From Actinoplanes utahensis (GTDB lineage Bacteria > Actinomycetota > Actinomycetes > Mycobacteriales > Micromonosporaceae), in assembly GCF_016862455.1 (NCBI RefSeq), contig NZ_BOMZ01000094.1, forward strand, positions 1 through 64,000: DNA of 64,000 bases, written 5' to 3'. The translations under genes and the position numbers were made by a program. Position 1 is the first letter of the stretch. Each line of letters begins with the position of its first letter. Shown piece after piece: positions 1 through 8,108 of the stretch. The notes under the pieces are model-generated. The model had not been told where the DNA came from. It saw only the letters and a program-made list of their open reading frames with translations, and ran no database searches.

Positions 1-346
1 ACTCCCCCCCGCCTCTGCATGACGCTCCGTCACAGCAGTCGACCCGGAGGCAACCCCGATGAGTACACGGATTTGCCGAATTGAGTGCACTATGCCAACT
101 GCTACATCATCGACTGAATGAGCGATGCCTTCGGTCCAGCGATGCCGGGTCGGATGGCTGACAGTGCAGTGACTACCGTTCTTGGGCATTATTGAGAATC
201 CGGGAGTTCCTCGTCTACTTGTGCATCGGCTAGGAATTCATCCAGCCTCCTTGCCCTATTCGCAGGCGGGAAGCGCGGAGCAACTCCAGTCATGGGAGCC
301 GGCTGAGTTACTTAACAACGATCTACAGTGTCTGGAGTAGCGGAAC
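1..346. other. No gene recognised
   Basis: No reading frame with actinobacterial codon use or a recognisable protein is visible here on either strand. The base composition is less GC-rich than most of the window and resembles the broken gene that follows. It may hold the promoter of that gene, but no convincing -10/-35 pair was seen. Confidence 0.4.
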
Positions 347-1037
347 TTGTTGCAGAGAAGTGGAATCATGGTCAAGGGTGCCGCTTTGGCGAAGCGATCT
401 TTCTACTATATTGCCATCGGACTGCTAGCAGTCTATTTCATACTCGCCTACTTCGTTCGCGAGCTGGGTACGGAGAGATTCGAAAGACCATTTCTCGGCT
501 CAACGCTATTCATACTCCCTCTTGCGGCCCTTGTTCACGCCGCAGGCCTGTCAAAAAGCCAGATGGACCTTGAGCGTATTGAAGGCGAGCTGATGTCCAT
601 CAAAGACACGATCTTCTCGCTCGCCGACGCCCAGAGCGCAAGAGTTTCGTTCTATGAAGGAAGAAGTAAGGTCTATAACGCAACCGTTTCTGCGATTCTC
701 GCAGCAAGCGATCGCGTCTGGGTTACTCACCTACGCAATGAAGGGCCAATGCGAGGCGAGGCGCATTCTTCAGGCAAGAGCTAAAATTCGCCGCTGAGGC
801 CAACGTCGGCGGCCTAGATATCTCGTCAAGGTGCTCAGTGTCCCTGTCCATTTGACCGAAGCATTCAACGTCGGGATATACGACGACGTCGTCTTCTTCA
901 CGCATCGAGACGGAGACCAGACCCTCGGCATCTCTGTACGGAGTAGAAAACTTGCTGACGAGTACATTCGCCACTATTATGAGCGACTCTGGAACAGCCC
1001 GAACGCCGATTTCATTCGGCCAGATCTCGTTGCTTAA
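347..1037 (+). pseudogene. Frame-disrupted membrane protein gene
   Basis: The first part (347-784) encodes a protein with two hydrophobic segments near the N-terminus (YYIAIGLLAVYFILAYFV, then LFILPLAALVHAAGL), a helical stretch, and a VWVTHLRNEGPM motif. The frame then ends. Homologous-looking sequence continues in frame 1 around 763-815 (FFRQELKFAAEANVGG) and in frame 3 from about 810 to 1037 (YLVKVLSVPVHL, then VGIYDDVVFFTHRDGDQTL). One ancestral protein therefore appears to need two frame changes within about 60 bases. The layout, membrane anchor plus a C-terminal phospholipase-D-like or sensor-type domain, is only an impression. GC content is low for this genome, suggesting acquired DNA. 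A sequencing error cannot be excluded, but two shifts favour real decay. Confidence 0.5.
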
Positions 1038-1044
1038 CAAGCTC

Positions 1045-1385
1045 CTCCTCGCTGGGGCAGCGCGTTCGGCCAGCAGGGTCGCGAAGCGCCGGCGGGGTCG
1101 GCCCGGTCGTGCGGCGATCGGCGGGATAGCAGTCGAGCAGGTCGAGAGCTCGTTTGACGTCGGGGACGTTCGCGCCGCTGGTCAGCACGTAGATCGGGGT
1201 GCCGTTGCCGTCGCAGATCAGGTGGTGTTTCGAACCGGGTTTACCGCGGTTGACCGGCGACGGCCCTGTCCGGGAACCCCCTTTTCCGCGTCGATGTGAC
1301 TGGCGTCCATCGCTGCCCGTGACCAGTCGATCCGGTGGGCTGCGTTCAGCTTGGCGAGCAGTGGTGGCGCTGTGTCCCGGTGCCG
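1045..1385 (-). mobile_element. IS5-type transposase remnant
   Basis: Reading the minus strand from about 1385 down to 1045 gives, after one frame change, transposase-like text: KLNAAHRIDWSRAAMDASHI, then TGPSPVNRGKPGSKHHLICD, then GNGTPIYVLTSGANVPDVKR and LDLLDCYPA. This is the DDE core of IS5-family (IS1647/ISL2-like) transposases, including the DASHIDA motif with the catalytic aspartate. The sequence shifts frame between DASHIDAEKG and TGPSPVN, and drifts again after CYPADR. No N-terminal part, C-terminal part or terminal inverted repeats could be seen. It is a dead fragment. Confidence 0.75.
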
Positions 1386-1449
1386 TGAATCCGTGCGACC
1401 ATTTCGACGCGGGGCCCTGAGTTCGGCGGTGGGCCCATACCCTGAGCCG

Positions 1450-2046
1450 TCAACGGTTAGTCGGCTTGGTCAGTCGATCGACCAGGTGGACCAAGCCGTC
1501 ACGCTGCGCGCGCGGATCGTCGGCGAGCGGGCCGAGCATCATGCGCGCGACCTGCGGGACCGCGTGCCACCATGCTGCGAGCGCGACCACCGCGTAGAGC
1601 AGCAGAGCGCCGTCCGGGGATTCGGCGAGGCGACCGGTCCGCTGAGCCTCGCGCAGCGCCGCCACCTTCTCGGAGTACCCGCGCTGGCGCTCTTCGTCGT
1701 TCGCGGCTGTCCCCCCGGAAGCCTCCAGCGCCTCCCAGTGCAGCAGGCGCAGCAGGTGCGGATGGGTGCGGTGGTAGTCGAAGACGTCCGCCGCGTAGTC
1801 CCCGAGCGATCGGGTGCCATCGGGCACCGAGAGCGGCACGGCGGCCGCCAGTCGAGCCAGCTCGACGCGCAGGACCTCGGCGAAGAGGCCGCCCTTGTCG
1901 CCGAAGTGACTGTAGATCCGTTCCTTGTTCACGCCGGCCCGCCGGGCCACCCGGTCCACACGGGCGCCGGCCAAGCCGAACTCGGCGAACTCGCACACAG
2001 CGGCTTCCAGCAGTGCCTTCTTCGTCGCAGCGCTGTCACGTGCCAT
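1450..2046 (-). CDS. TetR/AcrR-family transcriptional repressor
   Basis: A 198-residue DNA-binding regulator. Residues 8-55 form the TetR helix-turn-helix domain (KKALLEAAVCEFAEFGLAGA, RVARRAGVNKERIYSHFGDK, GGLFAEVL). The rest is an all-helical ligand-binding and dimerisation domain whose ligand cannot be read from sequence. The length is normal for the family. The gene is divergent from a RidA-family gene, and the 84-bp gap holds two palindromes with the shared half-site CAACT, so it most likely represses both itself and the RidA/lipoprotein pair. That target assignment is inferred from position. Confidence 0.9.
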   Translation of the reverse strand: MARDSAATKKALLEAAVCEFAEFGLAGARVDRVARRAGVNKERIYSHFGDKGGLFAEVLRVELARLAAAVPLSVPDGTRSLGDYAADVFDYHRTHPHLLRLLHWEALEASGGTAANDEERQRGYSEKVAALREAQRTGRLAESPDGALLLYAVVALAAWWHAVPQVARMMLGPLADDPRAQRDGLVHLVDRLTKPTNR

Positions 2047-2060
2047 GGCGAGGACAGTAC

Positions 2061-2074
2061 CAACTGTTCAGTTG
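2061..2074. promoter_or_regulatory. Palindromic operator 1 (CAACTG-TT-CAGTTG)
   Basis: A perfect inverted repeat with 6-bp arms and a 2-bp centre, 15 bases upstream of the TetR start codon. It shares the CAACT/AGTTG half-site with the palindrome at 2100-2117. The centres lie 41 bp (about four helical turns) apart. Probable TetR autoregulatory site. Confidence 0.65.
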
Positions 2075-2099
2075 ACTTCCTTGCGGGCTCGGCGTAGAA

Positions 2100-2117
2100 A
2101 CCAACTAGTTAGTTGGT
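2100..2117. promoter_or_regulatory. Palindromic operator 2 (ACCAACTA-GT-TAGTTGGT)
   Basis: A perfect inverted repeat with 8-bp arms and a 2-bp centre, ending 13 bases before the RidA start codon and just upstream of its ribosome binding site. The half-site matches operator 1. Its position would block transcription of the RidA/lipoprotein operon when the TetR protein is bound. Confidence 0.65.
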
Positions 2118-2130
2118 TGAGAGGAGAGTC

Positions 2131-2607
2131 ATGTACGCGGGAGCGGATGCAGCAGAAGGCACAGCTGCGAACAATGTCGACGGCGGTTCGACCGGCGGTC
2201 GGGTGGTCACCCGCTTGCCGAGCGCGGTACCCGGAATCTCGGATGTCGTGCATGTCGCCGGAGGCCTCCTCCTCGTGTCGGGGCAGACGGCCCTGAGCGA
2301 CGATGCGGATGTTCCGGAGGATTTCGACGCTGAACTCGACCGGGCCTTCGCCGCCCTGGTGACGGCGCTCGCCGGGGCCGGGGCGTTACCGGCAGACCTG
2401 GCGCGCGTGACGATCTACGTACGAGATCTCCCGAACCGATCGCTGGAAACTATCCGGGCGGTGCGCGACCGCTGGATAGCGCCTGGCTCCCGGCCCGCCA
2501 GCGCTCTCATCGGAGTCGCCGCCTTGTTCGACCCGCGCGTCCGGGTGGAGATCGACGCGATCGCCGTTGCCCCGGCCGGATACGCCCCGGCAGGCAGTGC
2601 GGCATGA
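2131..2607 (+). CDS. RidA/YjgF-family protein
   Basis: A 158-residue protein of the RidA (YjgF/YER057c/UK114) superfamily, whose members hydrolyse reactive enamine/imine intermediates or act in pathway-specific deamination. Visible family features are VHVAGGLLLVSGQTAL in the N-terminal half, the helix FDAELDRAFAALVTALAGAG, and the C-terminal strand RPASALIGVAALFDPRVRVE with the conserved arginine (R) used for carboxylate binding in active members. The start is placed at the ATG at 2131 because GAGGAGA lies just upstream; an in-frame TTG at 2113 lies inside the operator. An N-terminal extension of about 30 residues before the domain is unusual. The stop overlaps the next start (ATGA). Confidence 0.85.
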   Translation: MYAGADAAEGTAANNVDGGSTGGRVVTRLPSAVPGISDVVHVAGGLLLVSGQTALSDDADVPEDFDAELDRAFAALVTALAGAGALPADLARVTIYVRDLPNRSLETIRAVRDRWIAPGSRPASALIGVAALFDPRVRVEIDAIAVAPAGYAPAGSAA

Positions 2608-3356
2608 AGGGCGGCGCCCTGGTGACGGCGACCGGTCTCGTCCTTGTCGGCACACTAGCCGGTTGCGCCGATGCCCAGGTAGCCCCACCACCGCCGGCGC
2701 GGAGCACCTCTGCTCCCGCTACCCCCCTTACCCCTCAGCCGTCCGGAGGCGCCATGTCGTCCACCCCCGAACAACCGACCACGGACCGGGCGCAACGCGC
2801 CCTGGCCGCCGCGGGACTTGCCGTCCCTTCCGACCTCCCCGTCGCCCGGACCAGACGCGAGCGGCACGACACCTCCGCCGTTTCCGTGGTGCGCTTCCAG
2901 CGAGCCGGCTACCGGCTCGGTGGCCCGCACACCACGGCCGTCGTCACCGACGACGGCACGCTCCTGGGATTCACCAACCTGACGGGTAGTGCGCCCGGAG
3001 ACCTGCCGAACAAGAACGACGCCGAACGCGTCGCCTTCTCGTTCCTGCGACGCGTCGACGGCGCACACGCGGAGGCACTCACCGTGCAGTGGGTCGACCG
3101 GCACGACGAGACGATCACCGACGCCGCGGGCACCACTCAAACCATCGCCGGTATCAAGGTCAAGACTCGGCACGCAGACGGCCGGTACACCTGGGTCCTC
3201 GTCGGTCCCGACGCCCGCATCGTGACGTACGAGCGTGGCGTCACCTGGGACAGAGACGAGGGCCGCCGCGGCACGGACATGTGGCTGCACGACGCGTGGG
3301 TCGCTGCGCACGACGGCTCGGGGGCGCCACCGCCACCGCCCTACGCGCGGACTTGA
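2604..3356 (+). CDS. Putative lipoprotein of unknown function
   Basis: A 250-residue protein. The N-terminus is a typical lipoprotein signal (VTATGLVLVGTLAGC, lipobox LAGC with Cys at about residue 21), followed by a Pro/Ser/Thr-rich linker to about residue 50 and a soluble domain with HTTAVVTDDGTLLGFTNLTG and RYTWVLVGPDARIVTYERG. No family was recognised. The start overlaps the RidA stop by ATGA, so the two are probably translationally coupled. An internal ATG at 2754 has its own GGAGG and could give a cytoplasmic form, but the well-formed lipobox favours the longer product, exported and lipid-anchored. Confidence 0.75.
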   Translation: MKGGALVTATGLVLVGTLAGCADAQVAPPPPARSTSAPATPLTPQPSGGAMSSTPEQPTTDRAQRALAAAGLAVPSDLPVARTRRERHDTSAVSVVRFQRAGYRLGGPHTTAVVTDDGTLLGFTNLTGSAPGDLPNKNDAERVAFSFLRRVDGAHAEALTVQWVDRHDETITDAAGTTQTIAGIKVKTRHADGRYTWVLVGPDARIVTYERGVTWDRDEGRRGTDMWLHDAWVAAHDGSGAPPPPPYART

Positions 3357-3378
3357 ATTTACGGTCGCCCCGATCACG

Positions 3379-3405
3379 GCAAGCCCGGCGCCGGGCCGGG
3401 TGCCT
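3379..3405 (+). terminator. Possible terminator hairpin
   Basis: A GC-rich inverted repeat built around the perfect palindrome GCCCGGCGCCGGGC (3383-3396), flanked by GGCA/TGCC, 23 bases after the lipoprotein stop. There is no clear T-run. Confidence 0.4.
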
Positions 3406-3501
3406 TCGCTCAGATCGCTTGGAAGGCAACTGGCATGAGGCCGGATATGGCCGGCGCCATCACCTATCCAAACCCTCCAAGCCTTTAAGGAGCGATGCAC
3501 C

Positions 3502-3732
3502 ATGTCCCAGGAATCTTTTGCCGCTAACGCCGTCGCCGCTGAGCCGAAGTGGCTCGGGCCGCCGTCTCGTCACCAGATGACCGTGATGATCTGGCTCGCC
3601 GTCTTCCCCACGATGACCGTGCTGAATCTGCTGCTCGCTGGACTGCTGCGCAACGCGCCGTCCGTGCTGCGTACCCTCGTGCTCGTCACGGTCGCCGTGC
3701 CGATCGTCCTTTACGGTCTGATGGAGTGGTGA
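3502..3732 (+). CDS. Small two-helix membrane protein
   Basis: A 76-residue protein with two predicted membrane helices, about residues 27-48 (MTVMIWLAVFPTMTVLNLLL) and 56-74 (LRTLVLVTVAVPIVLYGLM), joined by a short loop. An AAGGAG lies 10 bases before the ATG. The N-terminal 25 residues are soluble and end in PKWLGPPSRHQ. Similar pairs of helices occur as C-terminal tails of some monooxygenase-like proteins, but no function can be assigned. It stands alone between unrelated genes. Confidence 0.7.
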   Translation: MSQESFAANAVAAEPKWLGPPSRHQMTVMIWLAVFPTMTVLNLLLAGLLRNAPSVLRTLVLVTVAVPIVLYGLMEW

Positions 3733-3863
3733 CCCACCAGCCTTCATCCTGCCTCAACCCCTTCAGGCACCGGTTGCGGCGTCATGGTTCAGTGCCTGGA
3801 TTCGGTATGGCGGAAATCGAAACTGCTAGGCCGGCTATCGGCGGACGACTGTAGCTTGACATT

Positions 3864-4295
3864 GTGAGGAATCCTGACCGTCGTCACGCCATGCTCAGCC
3901 GTCACGCCAGAAAGCTTCGGCTGGCGGCTTTTCCGGTTCTCGTGGTCGTTGCAGGCTTCGCCACGGCTCGGCTTTCGCCGGATCACACGGCCACGCCAAG
4001 GTGGATCAGTGGCACGGTGACCTGGTCCAATGCTGACATCCACCGGGTGCTATTTGAAGCCCACAACGACAGCGATGACAGCGATGACAGCGGTGAGTAT
4101 GAGGTTGCAGCGGTCGGTCGGATGAACAAGAAAAATGGAGCCTATTTCTCAAGCGGACTTCCGATTTGTCTTGCCGCCCAAGGAACGGAATTCGTACGAA
4201 CTGACCGGCGCCGCGTTGAGCTTGGCGTTATCTCCGTGAGCGAGTCAGACCGATTCGACTATCGGGTCTCCGTAGTCGTACGGTGCCTTACGTAA
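3864..4295 (+). CDS. Hypothetical exported or membrane-anchored protein
   Basis: A 143-residue protein starting with GTG at 3864, or possibly ATG at 3891. One hydrophobic segment lies at about residues 19-35 (LAAFPVLVVVAGFATARL) after a basic N-terminus. This suggests a signal anchor with an extracytoplasmic domain of about 100 residues. A short DSDDSDDS acidic repeat, encoded by a direct repeat near 4070-4092, sits in the middle. Codon use is less GC-biased than the surrounding genes. No family was recognised. Confidence 0.55.
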   Translation: MRNPDRRHAMLSRHARKLRLAAFPVLVVVAGFATARLSPDHTATPRWISGTVTWSNADIHRVLFEAHNDSDDSDDSGEYEVAAVGRMNKKNGAYFSSGLPICLAAQGTEFVRTDRRRVELGVISVSESDRFDYRVSVVVRCLT

Positions 4296-4422
4296 GGCGA
4301 CTCGGCTTTCATGAGCGTTGATTGTGAAGCCGCTTTCGACATGTCCGCCTTCGGGCGGCTGAAGCTTGAGGCCCGCATACTCTTCTGGCCCGCATACTCT
4401 TCTGCCGCCAACAACGTGCTGC

Positions 4423-4659
4423 TCAGGGCTGTGAAGCGTCTGGCTCGTCGGCATCCGGTGACCAGTAGAGCGATGCGGACCACCAAGGGCCGTCCTCGGT
4501 TATCTCCTGGGCGATCGTCAGGTCGAGGATGTCTATGGGGTCGAGGTCCAGACGCTCGATCTCGTCTGCCATTCGCCTCAGCAGCCTGGGAAGATCGGTG
4601 CTGCCGTCGTCACGCGGGTTCGTCAGACTGAAACGACGGGACGTCCAGGATTCGCTCAC
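4423..4659 (-). CDS. Small conserved actinobacterial protein of unknown function
   Basis: A 78-residue soluble acidic protein, GTG start. It contains DLPRLLRRMADEIERLD and ITEDGPWWSASLYWSP, a pattern I associate with a small uncharacterised family common in Micromonosporaceae (recalled similarity, not searched). A helix then a Trp-rich strand region is visible. There are no membrane segments or catalytic motifs. Confidence 0.65.
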   Translation of the reverse strand: MSESWTSRRFSLTNPRDDGSTDLPRLLRRMADEIERLDLDPIDILDLTIAQEITEDGPWWSASLYWSPDADEPDASQP

Positions 4660-4809
4660 CCCGCAACCTTGGCGCTGAACCCGGGTTCCGGATACTCAAT
4701 TAGAACGGTCAAATCTACTCAAATGCCGTCGAACTCATTTGCCGCCGAGTGCGCGCTGACAGTGCTCCGGTGCCTGTCACGGCAGTCCGGCCTGTGTTAG
4801 ACATCGCCC

Positions 4810-5475
4810 ATGAAGCTATCGGCTGTCCCCGAGCGCGTTCGGGCCTTGATAACCGCTGAGGTCGCACGGGAGATGGCCGCACCCTACACCGACCAGATCA
4901 TCTTTCCTGAGAGAGTCTTGATCGATCGACCGGAGTTAGCCAATCGACGCTTCCCAGGCTGGGCAGGCTCCGTCTTGGTCATCTCCGTCGAGAACCAGGG
5001 TGTCTGTGCCTGGGGTGTACCTCTCGGGAACGACAACCCCGAGATTCTCATCGGTGGTGAAATCCAGCACCGCGCCGGCTGGGTCCGCGGCACGGAGCGG
5101 TACTGCTACGACACTGCCGCGTTCGTGGCAGCCCGCAAGTGGGACGCGTCTTGTCTGTCACAGGGTCCCTTGCTGCAGGCGCAGGCGGCCGAACTCGATG
5201 CCGGAACGCTCAGCGTGCTACGGCAACAATGTGAGCAGAGGCCGACCACGACAGGCTGGCCGGGCCATACCGTCCATCGGTGGGAGCGACTCGGCGCAAA
5301 GATCATGCTGTGGGACAGCCGCGGGCAATGCGACTGGTGGGTTTCCGCGACGGATCTCACGGCGCTGCACGCGGTGGCTGAGTTCGTACATCCGTTGTCA
5401 GACCTGGGCTCGTCATTGTGGTCCAACGACCCGGATGGGATTGCCCTACTGCGCCGCGTGCGGGCACGAGACTGA
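4810..5475 (+). CDS. Hypothetical protein, possibly SMI1/KNR4-like
   Basis: A 221-residue soluble protein with no signal peptide. It contains FPGWAGSVLVISVENQGVCA and WGVPLGNDNPEILIGGE, which loosely recall SUKH (SMI1/KNR4) immunity-type folds where a GVCAWGV/L segment is common. The match is weak, and no partner toxin is adjacent. It is followed directly by IS remnants. Function is not assigned. Confidence 0.6.
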   Translation: MKLSAVPERVRALITAEVAREMAAPYTDQIIFPERVLIDRPELANRRFPGWAGSVLVISVENQGVCAWGVPLGNDNPEILIGGEIQHRAGWVRGTERYCYDTAAFVAARKWDASCLSQGPLLQAQAAELDAGTLSVLRQQCEQRPTTTGWPGHTVHRWERLGAKIMLWDSRGQCDWWVSATDLTALHAVAEFVHPLSDLGSSLWSNDPDGIALLRRVRARD

Positions 5476-5709
5476 ACGCACTCTCGTGCCGCGATCCGGG
5501 TGCTTCATGTCTTTCCGAATGCAGACCGCGACACCGTAGTCGCGGTCACCGGCGTGCCCCGGTGACCGCGGCTGCTCGCAAGGAGAGTGGCCACCATCAG
5601 ATCGGCTGTGGCACCGCTCGATGCCTGGTCCACGCCGTTGTGGGCTTGCCCCGTTCTGACGGACATCCAAGATCAGGGATCTGTGGTCTCCGGGAGGATG
5701 TCCAGCATC

Positions 5710-5790
5710 ATGGAGAGCGTGGGAAAGAAGCGATCGAGGCCGCGGCGGGCGTTCACCCCCGAGTTCAAGGCCGAGATCGTCGAGGCCGGC
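5710..5790 (+). mobile_element. IS3-family OrfA N-terminal fragment
   Basis: About 27 codons from the ATG at 5710 read GKKRSRPRRAFTPEFKAEIV, the start of IS3-family OrfA helix-turn-helix proteins. Similarity stops abruptly near 5790. No OrfB and no terminal repeats are present, so this is a short relic. Confidence 0.7.
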
Positions 5791-5962
5791 ACCGATCTCG
5801 GCTACCGGCCGCAGCGGGACCTGAAAGCCGGCATCGCCGACACCGTGGGCAGCGCAATGTTCCGCGATCAGGCTGGGGAAATAGCTGACCGCGTCGCCGA
5901 AGTGCTGCATCTTCGGTCGCAAGTCGCCCATCATTGCATCCTCACGACGAGCGGAGAATGCG

Positions 5963-6274
5963 ATGAGCCCCGAAGACAACTCTTACGTACGGGATCAGAA
6001 CGCCCGAGTGGACCCGATGCTCGTTCTCGGAACGATCACCGTCGCCGACCTGCGCGAAGCCCTGGCCGGCATGCCCGCCGAGGCTGTCGTTGTCCTTGCC
6101 GGGGACGGAGCCGACGGAGACGACTGCTCTCCGCTGGCAGACGTGGAGGAGGCCTGGTATTTCCCAGCCACCGGCGACTCCGCTCCGCTGGGGCGGGACT
6201 CCGACGGCAATGTCCACGAGCCCGGCCCTCGTGACCTGTATGCCGTGATACTCCGGCCGACCGACCGTCGCTGA
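5963..6274 (+). CDS. Hypothetical acidic protein
   Basis: A 103-residue protein with GGAGA six bases before the ATG. The segment VDPMLVLGTITVADLREALA, then AGMPAEAVVVLAGDGADGD, has the rhythm of a small protein family that reports on a numeric or state value (recalled only as a style). There are no membrane segments or cysteine motifs. It lies between IS relics and a phosphotransferase gene. Function unknown. Confidence 0.6.
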   Translation: MSPEDNSYVRDQNARVDPMLVLGTITVADLREALAGMPAEAVVVLAGDGADGDDCSPLADVEEAWYFPATGDSAPLGRDSDGNVHEPGPRDLYAVILRPTDRR

Positions 6275-6414
6275 CAGTCGCCCCTACCGGTCACTTTTCA
6301 GCGGCAGATGAGGACGTTGACCGCCGGTTGTGAGCACCTGCTGCCAGCCTCATGCCGATAGCTGACCGCGATACGGTGTCTCCGGCTTCGACCGTTCGAT
6401 GAGATGGGGCGAGG

Positions 6415-7206
6415 GTGTGGGGTCCGAACAAGGCACAACCAGCTCCATCGCCCCTGGGCCTGACTGAGCATCCGTTGGCGGGAGGTTTCGTCGCTGACGT
6501 CGTGCTGGTCGGCGATACCGTCCGGAAGTCACCACCGCGCGACCCGGTGTTCGTCCGCCGCCTGTTACGCCACTTCGAGCAGCACCACTGGAGTGGTGCA
6601 CCGCGGTTCCTCGGCGTCGACGAGCAGGGCCGGGAGATGCTCAGCTTCATCGACGGCGAGGTGCCATGGCGGCAAGGCCATGAGCCGCTCTCGATACGGT
6701 CGGAACAAAGCCTCGCCGCGGTCGCTCGTCAGGTTCGCCGGTTCCACGACCTGACCGCCGGGACGGAGCTTGCCGGGGGTCAGGAGGTCGTTTGCCACAA
6801 CGACTTGTCGCCGAAGAACACGGTCTATCGAGATACCGGCGGGCAGCTGCTGCCGACGGCTTTCATCGACTGGGATATCGCTGCACCCGGCGCGCGGATC
6901 CACGATGTCGCGCACGTTTGCTGGCAATACGTCGGACTCGGCCCCAGCGTCGAGGACGCTGCGAAGGCAGCGGGTCTCGTCCGCGTCATCGCTGATGCCT
7001 ACGGGCTGGAGGATCGGTCCGCCCTGATCGACACGATCATGTGGTGGCAGGACCGGTGCTGGCGCGGCATCGAAGCCGCAGCAGAGGCCGGCGAGCCCGC
7101 AATGGTCCGGCTTCGCGATTCGGGAGTGGCCGATACCGTACACGCGGCTCACAACTGGACCCGGGATCATCGCGACGTGCTCTGCCGAAAAGACACGCCG
7201 ACGTAG
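6415..7206 (+). CDS. APH-family phosphotransferase
   Basis: A 263-residue protein of the aminoglycoside/choline kinase-like phosphotransferase superfamily. The Brenner-type catalytic loop is visible as VVCHNDLSPKNTVY (catalytic Asp, and Asn for metal binding) at about residues 124-137, followed by the DFG-equivalent FIDWDIAAPG. The N-terminal lobe contains FVADVVLVGDTVRKSP, with a lysine placed to contact ATP. The substrate could be an antibiotic or a small alcohol and cannot be read from sequence. Start is GTG at 6415. The stop is immediately followed, in the same frame, by a transposase fragment, so the C-terminal tail may have been trimmed by an insertion; the length is nonetheless near normal. 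Confidence 0.8.
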   Translation: MWGPNKAQPAPSPLGLTEHPLAGGFVADVVLVGDTVRKSPPRDPVFVRRLLRHFEQHHWSGAPRFLGVDEQGREMLSFIDGEVPWRQGHEPLSIRSEQSLAAVARQVRRFHDLTAGTELAGGQEVVCHNDLSPKNTVYRDTGGQLLPTAFIDWDIAAPGARIHDVAHVCWQYVGLGPSVEDAAKAAGLVRVIADAYGLEDRSALIDTIMWWQDRCWRGIEAAAEAGEPAMVRLRDSGVADTVHAAHNWTRDHRDVLCRKDTPT

Positions 7207-7615
7207 CGGACAGAGGATGTCTCACCATGGCTGCGCCCGGACGGCGACTGCAGCCCGCAGCGCTCGTTCTGCCACACCTACGGCCGCGGCAAGGACGAAC
7301 ACCGCATCATCGCGGGCTGGCCTTACTCGATCGTCGCCGCCCTGGAAACCGGCCGGACCTCCTGGACGGCGCTGCTCGACGCCGTCCGGCTGCCGCCGGC
7401 CGCGGACGTCACGAGGATCACCTACGCGCAGATCCGGCAGCTCGTCGGTCGGCTGACCGACGCGGGCCAGTGGCAGACCGGTGACCGCGACATCCTGATC
7501 GTGCTCGACGCCGGCTACGAGGCCCCGCGCATCGCCTGGCTGCGGCGCGACCTGCCGGTGGAGATCCTCGGCCGGATGCGTTCCGACCGGGTGCTGCGCC
7601 GAGCGACCCCGCCCC
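7207..7615 (+). pseudogene. IS701-type transposase fragment
   Basis: From the codon after the phosphotransferase stop, frame 1 reads PWLRPDGDCSPQRSFCHTYG, RGKDEHRIIAGWPYSIVAAL, then ETGRTSWTALLDAVRLPP and DILIVLDAGYEAPRIAWLRR, ending near VEILGRMRSDRVLRR. This is an internal piece of the DDE transposases related to IS701, including the LDAGY catalytic region. There is no start codon and the C-terminal half is missing. It ends at the MFS fragment on the other strand. Confidence 0.75.
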
Positions 7616-7832
7616 GCCGAACGCGATCACGCCGAGGCCGGCGATGGCCCAGAAGGTGGCGCGCCATCCGGCTGCCTGGCCGAGGAAGGTGCCGAGGGGT
7701 ACGCCGAGCACGTTCGCGACGGTCAGGCCGGTGAACATGATGGAGATTGCGGCGGCCTTGCGGTTTTCGGGGACGAGGCCGGTGGCGACGACCGACCCGA
7801 TGCCGAAGAACGCGCCGTGGCACAGGGCCGCT
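7612..7832 (-). pseudogene. MFS transporter internal fragment
   Basis: The minus strand encodes HGAFFGIGSVVATGLVPENR, KAAAISIMFTGLTVANVLGV and PLGTFLGQAAGWRATFWAIA, the region spanning helices 4-6 of a major facilitator drug-efflux protein (RP-x-GT/PLG-type loop). Both ends are missing: one side abuts the transposase fragment and the other a MarR fragment. MFS exporters often stand divergent from MarR regulators, so these two pieces may come from one lost locus. Confidence 0.7.
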
Positions 7833-8108
7833 GGCACATGCGGATGCGACAGCCGGCCCGCGCCGCCGCCCTCTCCAGCAGCGCCACCACCCGGCTCGTC
7901 ACCAGGCTGGAGGACCGGGGCCTGCTCACCCGGATCCTGGGCGCCGACGACCGGCGCGGCATCTACACCGAGCTCATCCCGGCCGGGCAGAGACTGCTGG
8001 AGCAGGCCCGCCCGGTCCACGACGAGGTCCTCGCCCGGTCGCTCGGCGAGGCGGCGCGCACCCCCCGAGCTGGCGGGGCTGGTCAGCTTTCTGCAGTCCG
8101 AGTCCTGA
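7829..8108 (+). pseudogene. MarR-family regulator fragment
   Basis: Frame 2 reads LSSSATTRLVTRLEDRGLLT and GADDRRGIYTELIPAGQRLL, the recognition helix and wing of a MarR regulator. The N-terminal dimerisation helices are missing. Near 8061-8066 a run of six C shifts the frame; dropping one C restores the C-terminal TPELAGLVSFLQSES and stop at 8106. It is thus truncated at the 5' end and shifted at the 3' end. The last 26 bases overlap the end of the convergent glycosyltransferase gene. Confidence 0.7.

Noticed and set aside
4810..5475. Toxin-immunity system based on the SUKH-like impression
   Set aside because: No polymorphic toxin or secretion gene is adjacent and the motif match is weak.
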